Below are positions 34,363-43,302 of a DNA stretch of 44,655 nt, one piece after another. Positions within the stretch are counted from its first letter, which is position 1, and the number at the start of each line of letters is the position of its first letter. Made by a program: the position numbers and the translations under genes. Source of the DNA: Gemmatimonadota bacterium (lineage in GTDB: Bacteria > Gemmatimonadota > Gemmatimonadetes > Gemmatimonadales > GWC2-71-9); NCBI GenBank assembly GCA_029862925.1, contig JAOTWJ010000010.1:1-44655 (forward strand). Direction: 5' to 3'. A model generated the notes under the pieces. That model saw nothing but the letters and a program-made list of their open reading frames with translations, was not told the DNA's origin and searched no databases.

Positions 34363-35145
34363 ATGGGGATTTTCCAGCGCTTGATGACCGTGATCCGGTC
34401 CAACATCAACGCGCTCATCGGTCGGGCCGAAGACCCGACCAAAGTGCTCGAGCAGTCGCTGATCGACGCCCGCTCGCAGCTGGCCAAGACGAAGCAGGAG
34501 GTGGCCGGGGCGATCGCGGACGAGAAGAAGCTCCAGAGTCACGTCGAGCGGGAGAAGAAGCAGGCCGAGGACTGGGAGCGCCGGGCGATGCTTGCGGTCA
34601 CTGAAGGGCGCGACGACCTGGCCAAGCAGGCGCTCATGCGCCAGTCCGAGCACGTCCAGGCGGCGCAGCAGTTGCACGAAACATGGGTACGCCACCGTTC
34701 GGACACGGAGAATCTGAAGAGCTCGCTCCGGCAGATGAACGACCGGATCGAGGATCTCAAGCGCAAGAAGAACGTGCTCGTCGCTCGGCAGAAGCGGGCG
34801 GAGGCGCAACAGCGCATCCAGCAGACGATCTCGTCGATGAAGGATGAGAGTGCCTTCGAGACGTTCCAGCGCATGGAGGAGAAGATCGACGACATGGAGC
34901 GGCAGGCCATCGCGGCGGCCGAGTTGGCGGGCGAGTTGAGCGGCGACACGCTCCAGCAGGAGTTCAAGGCGCTCGAGTTCCACGGCTCGACCGAGCAGCG
35001 CCTGATCGAGCTCAAGTCGAAGATGGGGATGCTGCCGGCTGGCGAGGCGAAGTCGCCGCAGCAGCTGTCCGCCGGTGAGAAGGGGGCGGAGCACGTCCAC
35101 GACGCGGAACTCGTGGACGACGACGACGACAAACCCGACGCCTAG
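34363..35145 (+). CDS. pspA: Phage-shock protein A (PspA/IM30 family)
   Basis: ATG 34363 has GAGGGTG upstream and starts MGIFQRLMTVIRSNINALI, the canonical PspA/Vipp1 amphipathic helix; the frame open to 34267 is rejected. The 260-residue protein is almost all helix (about residues 25-225 coiled coil) with the family's D-P-x-K-x-L-E-Q region. It has an acidic C-terminal tail with a DDDDD run. PspA belongs to the ESCRT-III-like family that forms membrane-remodelling filaments under envelope stress; in proteobacteria PspB and PspC relieve its inhibition of PspF. Six PspB-like small genes precede it here. No pspF or pspC is present in the window. Confidence 0.95.
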   Translation: MGIFQRLMTVIRSNINALIGRAEDPTKVLEQSLIDARSQLAKTKQEVAGAIADEKKLQSHVEREKKQAEDWERRAMLAVTEGRDDLAKQALMRQSEHVQAAQQLHETWVRHRSDTENLKSSLRQMNDRIEDLKRKKNVLVARQKRAEAQQRIQQTISSMKDESAFETFQRMEEKIDDMERQAIAAAELAGELSGDTLQQEFKALEFHGSTEQRLIELKSKMGMLPAGEAKSPQQLSAGEKGAEHVHDAELVDDDDDKPDA

Positions 35146-35164
35146 ACGCGCACGGCGGGTGATC

Positions 35165-35206
35165 CGGTCCGGGGCCGGTGGGCAGTTGCCCACCGGCCCC
35201 GGACCG
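35165..35206 (+). terminator. Terminator after pspA
   Basis: A perfect 19-bp stem (35165-35183 with 35188-35206) has a 4-nt loop AGTT. The hairpin lies 19 bp after the pspA stop. There is no T-run. Confidence 0.8.
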
Positions 35207-35280
35207 TTGTGAGCCCAAATGGTGTCGTCGCCGCCGAAACGGTCACGCGTCGGGTCACGGGTGGCCGTACGCTGGGTACC

Positions 35281-35946
35281 GTGTCCAGGTTCCCTCCCTC
35301 TTGGCTGACCCCGCTGCGCGCGGAAGCCCGGTTCACGTGGCGGGTGGTGGTGCGTCACCCCTGGACCCGGGCGGCGGCGGTGTGGGGCATCGGGCTGGCG
35401 GCCCTCGCCCGGCTGCTCGGCGAAGTCCCGGCCGGGGGCGGGGGCGGGGGCGGGGGCTGGCAGGCGGCCGCCGCGATTGGCGCCGTGGTGGGGGTCGCGG
35501 CCGGCTGTCGCGTGATGGCGCCGGGGCCGGCGCGGGCGGCGCTGCGGTGGAGTGTGGAGCGTCGCGGGCCGGCGGCGGCGGGTCGGGCGCTGGCGGTGAC
35601 GGGATTCCTGGCGGTGGTCGCCACCGCGCTCGCCCTGCTGCTCGTCGGGGGGCGCCCCCCGGCGTTCCTGAGGGCCGTCGCGGTCGGCACCGCGGTCGGT
35701 GCCGCGGCCGCCGCACCAACCGCGGCCCTCTCGGCCCGCTTCGGGTCTACCCTGGCGGCCTCGGTCGGGCTGGCGCTCGTCCTGCTGGCCTATGCCGCGG
35801 CACCACTGGGCGCGCTCCTCCGGTCGGCCGGCGGGGCGGCGGCCCCGCCGGGTGTCGGTGGGGCCGCCGCCGTGTTGCTCGTCGCCGCACTCACGGGCGT
35901 GGCGCTGGCTGTCGTCGGCCGCGGCGGGCGGCGCACGCGACCGTGA
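35281..35946 (+). CDS. Hypothetical Ala/Gly-rich membrane protein, possible ABC permease
   Basis: GTG 35281 is preferred to GTG 35209, which would begin just after the terminator. The 221-residue protein has about six membrane helices and is rich in Ala and Gly, with a run of eight Gly encoded by a GGGGGC repeat. The N-terminal part LRAEARFTWRVVVRHPWTR is a typical cytoplasmic lead of an ABC-2-type permease half. Its stop overlaps the start of a diverged ABC ATPase (GTGA), which supports a transporter pair. No family is recognised with confidence. Confidence 0.6.
   Translation: MSRFPPSWLTPLRAEARFTWRVVVRHPWTRAAAVWGIGLAALARLLGEVPAGGGGGGGGWQAAAAIGAVVGVAAGCRVMAPGPARAALRWSVERRGPAAAGRALAVTGFLAVVATALALLLVGGRPPAFLRAVAVGTAVGAAAAAPTAALSARFGSTLAASVGLALVLLAYAAAPLGALLRSAGGAAAPPGVGGAAAVLLVAALTGVALAVVGRGGRRTRP
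35434..35457 (+). repeat. Four perfect GGGGGC hexamers, a G-quadruplex motif
   Basis: Four GGGGGC units in tandem, in the coding strand, encode eight consecutive Gly. Four runs of five G separated by single C form a textbook G-quadruplex sequence. Each unit is two codons, so gain or loss of a unit keeps the frame. Confidence 0.9.
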
Positions 35947-36878
35947 TTGTCTGCCGCGGCGTCACCCTCGTCCGGCCCGCCGGCGCCCGCGTGGTTCTGG
36001 TTGGCGTCACCTTCGCCGTCCGGGGTGGGGAGGTCGTCGCCCTGCTGGGCTCACAGGGCTCCGGCAAGAGCGCGGTCGTGCGGGTCCTCGCCGGTCTCGC
36101 CGTCCCCACCGGCGGCGCGGCCCAGGTGTGCGGCGCGGCCGCGCATACGGCCGCCGGGCGGCGGCACGTGGCCTATCTCCCGGCCGAGGGATGGGCCCCT
36201 CCCGAGCTCTCGGCGCGCGAATGGCTTGAGTACGTGGCCGCGCACCGCGGCGGTCATCCAGCGGCCCGCCTCGCGTCGGTCCGGGCAGCGTTGGACTTGG
36301 CGGGGCTTCACGGCGTGGCGCACCAGCGGCTGATCACCGGCGGACGGGAAAGGCTGCAACGCCTGGCGCTGGCGACGGTCGCTGCCAGCGGCCGGCCGGT
36401 GGCGCTGTTCGACGATCTCGAGCCCGCCGGCGATCCGGCCGCCCGGGCGGTGGTGACGGACGGGATCGCCTTGCTCGCCCAGCAGGGACGCGCGGTCGTG
36501 CTCGCGTCCAACGATGTCGCGACCGTGGAGCGGGTGGCGACCCGGGTCCTGCTGCTTGCGCGCGGGCATTTGGTGGCCGACCTGCGGATGGCGGAGCTGC
36601 TGCAGGAGCGGGTGGCGGAGCTCACCCTCACCGGCGGTGGGCTGCGGTGGGTCCCGCGGCTGCATGCCCGCTATCCCGACGCAATCCGCACGGGTGAGGG
36701 GGTCGCGGTGCCGCTCCACAGCGGTCGCACGCTCGAGGCGGTGCTCGCCTCCTGTCGGGCGGAACGCATTCCCGTCGCCGGCTCGCGGCTGCGCTACCGG
36801 GCGCTCGACGATCTGGTCCTGGCGCGCACGCTCGCGCAGGGCCGTCCGTTGGTTGACGCCTCCCCAGGCCCCGCCTAG
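35943..36878 (+). CDS. ABC transporter-like ATPase with altered catalytic residues
   Basis: The GTG start overlaps the membrane-protein stop by 4 bp. The 311-residue protein has an intact Walker A (GSQGSGKS, residues 36-43), but Walker B reads LFDDLE: the catalytic Glu is replaced by Asp158. The switch His is Asn190 (ASND), and the signature is ITGGRERLQ rather than LSGGQ. It may therefore bind ATP with slow or no hydrolysis and act as a regulator or structural half. The C-terminal ~80 residues do not resemble a known ABC extension. It probably pairs with the preceding membrane protein. A wrong start or frameshift is unlikely, since the motifs are in one frame. Confidence 0.7.
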   Translation: MIVCRGVTLVRPAGARVVLVGVTFAVRGGEVVALLGSQGSGKSAVVRVLAGLAVPTGGAAQVCGAAAHTAAGRRHVAYLPAEGWAPPELSAREWLEYVAAHRGGHPAARLASVRAALDLAGLHGVAHQRLITGGRERLQRLALATVAASGRPVALFDDLEPAGDPAARAVVTDGIALLAQQGRAVVLASNDVATVERVATRVLLLARGHLVADLRMAELLQERVAELTLTGGGLRWVPRLHARYPDAIRTGEGVAVPLHSGRTLEAVLASCRAERIPVAGSRLRYRALDDLVLARTLAQGRPLVDASPGPA

Positions 36879-36923
36879 CTTTCGGCGCCGGAACTCGTTG
36901 TCTCGCCGTCGCTTGGGAGTGTC

Positions 36924-37858
36924 GTGCCTGTGATCAACCTGTGGTTCGCCCTTGCCGTGGATGTGGGGGAGTGGTTCCGCGAGGTCGTGGAGGTCCTGGA
37001 GCTCGACGTCGCCGACCTCTCGCAAAAGCTGGTCAAGATCGTCGCAATCCTGCTGCTCGCGTGGCTGGCCAAGCGCATGGTCCGGCTGCTCACGCGCCGG
37101 ATCGAGCGGGCGGTGGACGATGGCGATCCCGACACCCTCACGGCGGCGGAACAGCGGGGCCGCACCCTCGCCCAGCTCATCAACAGCGTGGGGAGCGTGA
37201 TCATCTGGCTGGGCGCCGGACTGATGGTCCTCAACCTGTTCATCGCGATCGCCCCGCTGCTGGCGGGCGTGGGCGTGGCAGGCCTGGCGGTGTCCTTTGG
37301 GGCGCAGAGCCTGGTCAAGGACGTCATCAGCGGGTTCTTCATTCTCATGGAAAATCAATTCGCGGTGGACGATATCGTCACCGTCAACGGGATCGGCGGT
37401 CGGGTCGAACGCATGACCCTGCGGGTCGTGATGCTGCGGGACCTGAACGGCATCCTCCACATCATCCCGAACGGCAGCATTCAGGTCGTCAGCAACCGCA
37501 CGCGTGGATTCTCGCGGGCCGTGCTGGACATCGGCGTGGCGTACCACGAGAACGTCGACCGGGTGATCGAGGTCCTGAAGGACATCCATCGGACGTTCTG
37601 GAGCGACTCCAAGTGGCGACCGGTGCTGGGTGAGGAGCCCACGGTGCTGGGCGTGGACGAGTTGGCGGAGAATTCCGTCAACATCCGCGTCTCGGCCACC
37701 ACGCAGCCCGGCAAGCAGTTTGAAGTGGGGCGCGAACTGCGGCGGCGCATCAAGAACCGCTTCGATCAGGAAGGCATCACGATCCCGTTCCCGCAACGGA
37801 CCCTGCACGTCGGCGACGCGGGTCCGGTCGTCGACGCGCTCCGGCGGCACCGAGAAGA

Positions 37859-37862
<4 letters not shown>
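36924..37862 (+). CDS. Small-conductance mechanosensitive channel, MscS family
   Basis: The 312-residue protein has three N-terminal membrane helices and the MscS core: pore helix with VAGLAVSFGAQSLVKDVISG, then the beta domain ENQFAVDDIVTVNGIGG, and a C-terminal mixed domain. The GTG start lies 46 bp after the ABC-like gene. It opens in hypo-osmotic shock to release solutes. The stop overlaps the cysS start by 4 bp (GTGA). Confidence 0.93.
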
Positions 37863-39286
<1,424 letters not shown>

Positions 39287-39470
39287 CCCCGGCCGGCCGG
39301 CGGGGCCACGAGGCCGCCATCTTGAGGCGCAGCAAGCACTTATGCCACTTCACTACCGCCGCGCGCGACCGGGGGGCGGTGGCGATGCGGAAGCCCGCCC
39401 TTCCGGAGCCGGCGCGCGCGGGTCCGCCGCCGCCGGCCGAGGTGGCGTAAGTGCCATGGGATCCGGCCCG
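39287..39470. other. Spacer between cysS and the tRNA promoter
   Basis: No supportable gene. A GC-rich dyad of CCCCG and CGGGG (39287-39305) directly after the cysS stop may be a weak terminator without a T-run. Open frames here are short and have no start signal or family resemblance. Confidence 0.4.
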
Positions 39471-39499
39471 TTGACTCCCTTCTCAGCGCTGGTTAAGCT
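39471..39499 (+). promoter_or_regulatory. Promoter of the tRNA cluster
   Basis: TTGACT (39471-39476) and TAAGCT (39494-39499) are separated by 17 bp, matching the vegetative consensus at five of six and three of six positions. The first tRNA begins 27 bases after the -10. Confidence 0.7.
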
Positions 39500-39526
39500 A
39501 CGAGTCTCGCGAAAATACGGCCCAAG

Positions 39527-39602
39527 GCTGACGTAGCTCAACTGGTAGAGCAGCTGATTTGTAATCAGCAGGTTAAGGGTTCGAGTCCCTTCGTCAGCTC
39601 CA
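39527..39602 (+). tRNA. tRNA-Thr (TGT)
   Basis: A 76-nt cloverleaf: acceptor GCTGACG/CGTCAGC, D-loop with GTAGAG, anticodon loop TTTGTAA, T-loop TTCGAGT. The 3' CCA is encoded (39600-39602). Confidence 0.97.
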
Positions 39603-39681
39603 GCAGGGGAGCGGTCTGGCAGGTGCCGCTCGCGGTCACGTCGCGTTGGCGTGGGCGAAACCCGGGGCCCGGCGCGGGTTG

Positions 39682-39765
39682 GGTGGGGTACCCAAGCGGC
39701 CAACGGGAGCAGACTGTAAATCTGCCGGCGTAACGCCTACGTAGGTTCGAATCCTACCCCCACCA
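39682..39765 (+). tRNA. tRNA-Tyr (GTA)
   Basis: A class II tRNA: acceptor GGTGGGG/CCCCACC, anticodon loop CTGTAAA, long variable arm with CCGGCG and CGCC, T-loop TTCGAAT. CCA is not encoded. Confidence 0.96.
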
Positions 39766-39820
39766 TCGCCGGTGCCGACCGGGGATGGTCGCCGACGGGA
39801 GGCACGGAGGGACACGCTCC

Positions 39821-39893
39821 GCGGGTGTAGCTCAGTTGGTAGAGCATCAGCCTTCCAAGCTGAGGGTCGCGGGTTCGAGTCCCGTCGCCCGCT
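39821..39893 (+). tRNA. tRNA-Gly (TCC)
   Basis: Acceptor GCGGGTG/CGCCCGC with one G-T pair, anticodon stem TCAGC/GCTGA with loop CTTCCAA, T-loop TTCGAGT. CCA is not encoded. Confidence 0.96.
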
Positions 39894-39898
39894 TCGAG

Positions 39899-39970
39899 GC
39901 TCGCGTAGCTCAGTGGTAGAGCGCGTCCTTGGTAAGGACGAGGCCATGGGTTCAATCCCCATCGCGAGCT
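39899..39970 (+). tRNA. tRNA-Thr (GGT)
   Basis: Acceptor GCTCGCG/CGCGAGC, anticodon stem CGTCC/GGACG with loop TTGGTAA, T-loop TTCAATC. CCA is not encoded. Confidence 0.96.
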
Positions 39971-40003
39971 CTGAACGGCAGCAACGGTACGCAGGAGTGA
40001 GGA

Positions 40004-40156
40004 ATGCCGCGCGAGAACGTCATTCTCGAGTGCACGGACTGCAAGAACCGGAACTACTTCACCACGAAGAACCGGCGCAAGCACCCCGAGCGCGTGGAGT
40101 GGAAGAAGTTCTGTCCGCGGTGCGGCTCGCACCGGCTGCATAAGGAGTCGAAGTAG
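40004..40156 (+). CDS. rpmG: Ribosomal protein bL33
   Basis: A 50-residue protein, small and basic, with the bL33 zinc-ribbon: CTDC near the N-terminus, then F-C-P-R-C in the second half, beginning MPRENVILECTDCKNRNYFT. It is part of the 50S subunit near the E site. A GCAGGAGTGAGG Shine-Dalgarno region (39991-40002) precedes the ATG. It is the first protein gene after the tRNAs and lies 2 bp before secE. Confidence 0.96.
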   Translation: MPRENVILECTDCKNRNYFTTKNRRKHPERVEWKKFCPRCGSHRLHKESK

Positions 40157-40158
40157 TC

Positions 40159-40374
40159 GTGAGCTCGGTGATTTCGCTGGCCCAGCGCTCCGCGGCCTAT
40201 CTGCGCGAGGTCCGAGCGGAAGTGGACAAGGTCACGTGGCCCACGTGGGACGACTTGCGGCGCACCACGGTGGTGATCTCCGTGTTCGTCGTGATCATCG
40301 GGATCATCATCGGGCTCATGGATCTCGTGTCGTCGTGGGTGCTCATCGACCTCTTGGGCCGGGTCTTTCAGTGA
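40159..40374 (+). CDS. secE: Preprotein translocase subunit SecE
   Basis: A 71-residue single-helix SecE: the cytoplasmic amphipathic helix with YLREVRAEVDKVTWPT is conserved, followed by one membrane segment (VVISVFVVIIGIIIGLMDLV). It clamps the SecY channel. The GTG start is 2 bp after rpmG; nusG follows after 11 bp. Confidence 0.95.
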   Translation: MSSVISLAQRSAAYLREVRAEVDKVTWPTWDDLRRTTVVISVFVVIIGIIIGLMDLVSSWVLIDLLGRVFQ

Positions 40375-40385
40375 TCGGAGCGCTC

Positions 40386-40928
40386 ATGGACGCCAAGTGG
40401 TACGCGATTCAAACGACCGCGGGCCATGAGAACAAGGTTCGGTCGCTGGTCCAGCGGCGGATCGATCAGGACGCGAAACCGGAAGACGAGCGGCTGATCC
40501 GTCGGGCGCTGGTCCCGACCCAGGAACAGGTCGAGATCAAGAACGGCAAGAAGGTGACGGTGGAGCGGAAGACCTTCCCCGGCTACGTGCTGGTGGAAAT
40601 GGTCCTCAACCAGGAAACGACCCACGTCATCAACGGCATTCAGGGGGTCATCAAGTTCGTCGGTCAGGGGTGGACGCCCCAGGCACTGCGGCAGGACGAG
40701 GTGAACCGCCTCCTCGGCGTCAAGGACGAGCCGGAGGAGCAGGCCCCCAAGGAAGAGATCCCGTTCCTGGTGGGACAGGTCGTGGAGATCATGGAGGGTC
40801 CGTTCTCCGACTTCAGCGGCACCGTGGAAGAGGTGCTGTCGGACAAGGGGAAGGTGCGGGTGAGTGTCAGCCTGTTCGGGCGCCCGACCACGGTGGAGCT
40901 GGACTACTTGCAGTTGCGGGGGCACTGA
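40386..40928 (+). CDS. nusG: Transcription antitermination factor NusG
   Basis: A 180-residue protein with the NusG N-terminal domain (KWYAIQTTAGHENKV; FPGYVLVEM) and a C-terminal KOW domain (VVEIMEGPFSDFSGTVEEV). It binds RNA polymerase and links it to Rho or ribosomes. ATG 40386 matches the family N-terminus; the open frame to 40236 overlaps secE. Confidence 0.97.
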   Translation: MDAKWYAIQTTAGHENKVRSLVQRRIDQDAKPEDERLIRRALVPTQEQVEIKNGKKVTVERKTFPGYVLVEMVLNQETTHVINGIQGVIKFVGQGWTPQALRQDEVNRLLGVKDEPEEQAPKEEIPFLVGQVVEIMEGPFSDFSGTVEEVLSDKGKVRVSVSLFGRPTTVELDYLQLRGH

Positions 40929-40930
40929 AG

Positions 40931-40970
40931 CACGGGATGACGAGATGACGGGATGCTGTGACATCCCGTG
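40931..40970 (+). promoter_or_regulatory. rplK-rplA leader with competing hairpins, possible L1 autoregulation site
   Basis: CATCCCGTG (40962-40970) can pair with CACGGGATG (40931-40939, 9 bp) or with ACGGGATG (40948-40955, 8 bp), so two exclusive structures exist. They sit in the 144-bp leader between nusG and rplK, the place where ribosomal protein L1 represses this operon in other bacteria. The pairing is certain; the L1 role is inferred. The leader also carries a Shine-Dalgarno GTGAGGAG before ATG 41073. Confidence 0.45.
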
Positions 40971-41072
40971 GAGCCCGGCGGGCGGTGGGGTGGATCGCAG
41001 TGGGCACGCAGTTCCCCGACCACGGGGCAAGGTGGGAGCCAGGGACACGATCCCGGCGCGAGTGAGGAGTCG

Positions 41073-41501
41073 ATGCCACCGAAAAGAGCCGTAGGATTCG
41101 TCAAGCTGCAGGTCTCGGCTGGCGCAGCGACGCCGGCGCCCCCTGTTGGCACCGCACTGGGTCCCCAGGGTGTCAACATCATGGACTTCTGCAAGCAGTT
41201 CAACGCCCGCACCCAGGGCCAGCCGGGCATGATCATCCCGGTCGAAGTGACGATCTACCAGGATCGGAGCTTCACCTTCATCACGAAGACGCCGCCAGCG
41301 GCGGCGCTTCTCAAGAAGGAAGCCGGGCTCGAGAAAGGCTCGGCCACGCCCAACCGCGACAAGGTCGGGACGGTCAGTCAGGCGCAGGTGCGCAAGATCG
41401 CGGAGCTCAAGATGCCCGATCTGAACGCGATGGACGTGGACGCGGCGATGCGCATCATCGCCGGCACGGCGCGGTCGATGGGCATCGAGGTGGTGGACTG
41501 A
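41073..41501 (+). CDS. rplK: Ribosomal protein uL11
   Basis: A 142-residue L11 with [20 protein letters not shown], the family's signature, and the GTPase-centre RNA-binding C-terminal domain. The ATG at 41073 matches the family start; the open frame upstream has no support. The rplA start overlaps the stop by one base. Confidence 0.98.
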   Translation: MPPKRAVGFVKLQVSAGAATPAPPVGTALGPQGVNIMDFCKQFNARTQGQPGMIIPVEVTIYQDRSFTFITKTPPAAALLKKEAGLEKGSATPNRDKVGTVSQAQVRKIAELKMPDLNAMDVDAAMRIIAGTARSMGIEVVD

Positions 41502-42187
41502 TGCCGGCGGGGAAGCGGTTTCACGGAGCGGTCGCGCAGGTCGACCGCGCGCACGCGTACGCGGCCCGGGACGCCGTCACGCTCGTCAAGCAGGTGGCCT
41601 TCGCCAAGTTCGACGAGTCTGTCGACGTCGCGATGAACCTGGGGGTGGACCCGCGGCATGCGGACCAGATCGTCCGCGGCACGGTCGTCCTGCCGCACGG
41701 CGTGGGCAAGACGGTGCGGGTCCTCGCGATCGCGCAGGGCGAGAAGGCGAAGGAGGCGGAGGCGGCGGGCGCCGATTTCGTCGGGCCGGAATACGTGGCG
41801 AAGATCAAGGAGGGGTGGCTCGACTGTGATGTGGTCGTGGCCACGCCCGACATGATGGGCCAGGTCGGCCAACTCGGCCGCATCCTGGGTCCCCGCGGCC
41901 TGATGCCGAATCCCAAGTCGGGCACCGTGACGATGGACGTCGCCCGCGCGGTGAAGGAGATCAAGGCCGGCAAGATCGAGTTCCGCGTGGACAAGACGGG
42001 CAACATCCACGGACCGATCGGCAAGGTGTCGTTTTCGGCCGAGCAGTTGAGCGAGAACCTGACCACGTTCATCGAAGCCGTGGTCCGGGCCAAACCCGCC
42101 GCGGCCAAGGGCATGTATCTGCGCTCGGCCACGGTGTCGAGCACGATGGGGCCGGGCGTCCCGGTGGACATAGCGGGGTACCGATGA
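41501..42187 (+). CDS. rplA: Ribosomal protein uL1
   Basis: A 228-residue L1 protein containing [19 protein letters not shown] and [18 protein letters not shown]. It forms the L1 stalk and in many bacteria represses the rplKA mRNA. It overlaps rplJ by 4 bp (ATGA). Confidence 0.98.
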   Translation: MPAGKRFHGAVAQVDRAHAYAARDAVTLVKQVAFAKFDESVDVAMNLGVDPRHADQIVRGTVVLPHGVGKTVRVLAIAQGEKAKEAEAAGADFVGPEYVAKIKEGWLDCDVVVATPDMMGQVGQLGRILGPRGLMPNPKSGTVTMDVARAVKEIKAGKIEFRVDKTGNIHGPIGKVSFSAEQLSENLTTFIEAVVRAKPAAAKGMYLRSATVSSTMGPGVPVDIAGYR

Positions 42188-42702
42188 ACCGCACCGAGAA
42201 GGCCGACGTCGTCACCAGCGTGCGCGAGCGCCTGGCGCGGCTCCCGAACGTCTATCTGACGGACTTCACCGGCCTGCGCGTGAAGCAGATGACGGATCTG
42301 CGGCGCCGGCTGCGCGCCGCCGGTCTGGAGTACGTCGTCGTGAAGAACTCGCTCGCGCAGCGGGCCTTTGCCGAGGCGGCGGTCGGCGGGTTGGACGGGC
42401 TCGTCGGGCCGACGGGATTCGTGTTCGCGGCCGATGCCCTCGCGGCGGCGAAGGTGCTCGCGGACTTCCAGAAGGGGGCCGAGGCCTTCACCGTGAAAGC
42501 CGGACTGGTCGACGGCCGGCCGATCACCGGAGAAGAGGTCCAGCGGCTCGCCCGGCTGCCGTCGCGGACCGAGCTGCTGAGTCAGCTCGCCGGCGGCCTG
42601 CAGGCGCCGCTGCAGGGCTTCCTCGGCGCCATGAACGGACTGATGTACCAGTGGGTTGGCGCCTTGGAGGCGCTCCGCACGCAGCGCGCCGGCGCTGCCT
42701 AA
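42184..42702 (+). CDS. rplJ: Ribosomal protein uL10
   Basis: A 172-residue L10: [20 protein letters not shown] in the N-terminal domain, and a C-terminal helix that docks L7/L12 dimers. Translation is coupled to rplA. The usual L10 leader between rplA and rplJ cannot exist here because the genes overlap. Confidence 0.97.
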   Translation: MNRTEKADVVTSVRERLARLPNVYLTDFTGLRVKQMTDLRRRLRAAGLEYVVVKNSLAQRAFAEAAVGGLDGLVGPTGFVFAADALAAAKVLADFQKGAEAFTVKAGLVDGRPITGEEVQRLARLPSRTELLSQLAGGLQAPLQGFLGAMNGLMYQWVGALEALRTQRAGAA

Positions 42703-42724
42703 CCGAGTAGGGAGAGACTGCGCA

Positions 42725-43114
42725 ATGGCCACCACCAGTTTGAACAAGGACGAGATCCTCGAAGCGATCGGCAACATGTCGGTGATCGAGCTCGCCGATC
42801 TGATCGAGGCGTTCAAGGAGAAGTTCAACGTCACCATCGCGGCGGCGCCCATGGCCGCGGCCGCGGGGGGCGCAGCCGAGGCCGCGCCGGCAGCGGAAGA
42901 GCAGACGGAGTTCACCGTCGTGCTCAAGGAGGCCGGTGCAAAGAAGATCCAGGTCATCAAGGCCGTGCGCGAGGTCACGTCACTGGGCTTGAAGGAAGCC
43001 AAGGACCTGGTGGACAACGCCCCGGGGGCGGTCCGCGAGGGCGTGGCCAAGGACGAGGCCGAGGCGATCAAGAAGAAGCTCGAGGAGCAGGGTGCCACCG
43101 TCGAACTGAAGTAG
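42725..43114 (+). CDS. rplL: Ribosomal protein bL12
   Basis: A 129-residue L7/L12 with the N-terminal dimerisation helix pair, an Ala/Glu-rich hinge ([16 protein letters not shown]) and the conserved C-terminal domain ([20 protein letters not shown]). ATG 42725 follows GGGAGAG. It is separated from rpoB by 188 bp. Confidence 0.97.
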   Translation: MATTSLNKDEILEAIGNMSVIELADLIEAFKEKFNVTIAAAPMAAAAGGAAEAAPAAEEQTEFTVVLKEAGAKKIQVIKAVREVTSLGLKEAKDLVDNAPGAVREGVAKDEAEAIKKKLEEQGATVELK

Positions 43115-43302
43115 CCGACCCACCCGCGTCCGTCAGTCGGGCGGGCGCGGACCTCGGTTGGCTCTTTGGCTCGGACGGCATGCACCATAGAGAGACGGCG
43201 TTCGTTACACCCTGCTCGCGAAGCGAGCCCCGATGCCGCACCCGCCACGCGCGTTGCGCGGCGGGCGCGACCGGGGCCGTTCGCATTGCGTGAGGACAGT
43301 CG
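43115..43302 (+). promoter_or_regulatory. rplL-rpoB spacer with two hairpins
   Basis: GCTCGC-GAA-GCGAGC (43214-43228) and a larger stem pairing CCCGC(CA)CGCGC with GCGCGGCGGG (43241-43265) occupy the 188-bp spacer. In Escherichia coli this spacer holds a partial terminator that lowers rpoB relative to rplL, and the same function is possible here. A Shine-Dalgarno GTGAGGA precedes ATG 43303. Confidence 0.45.
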
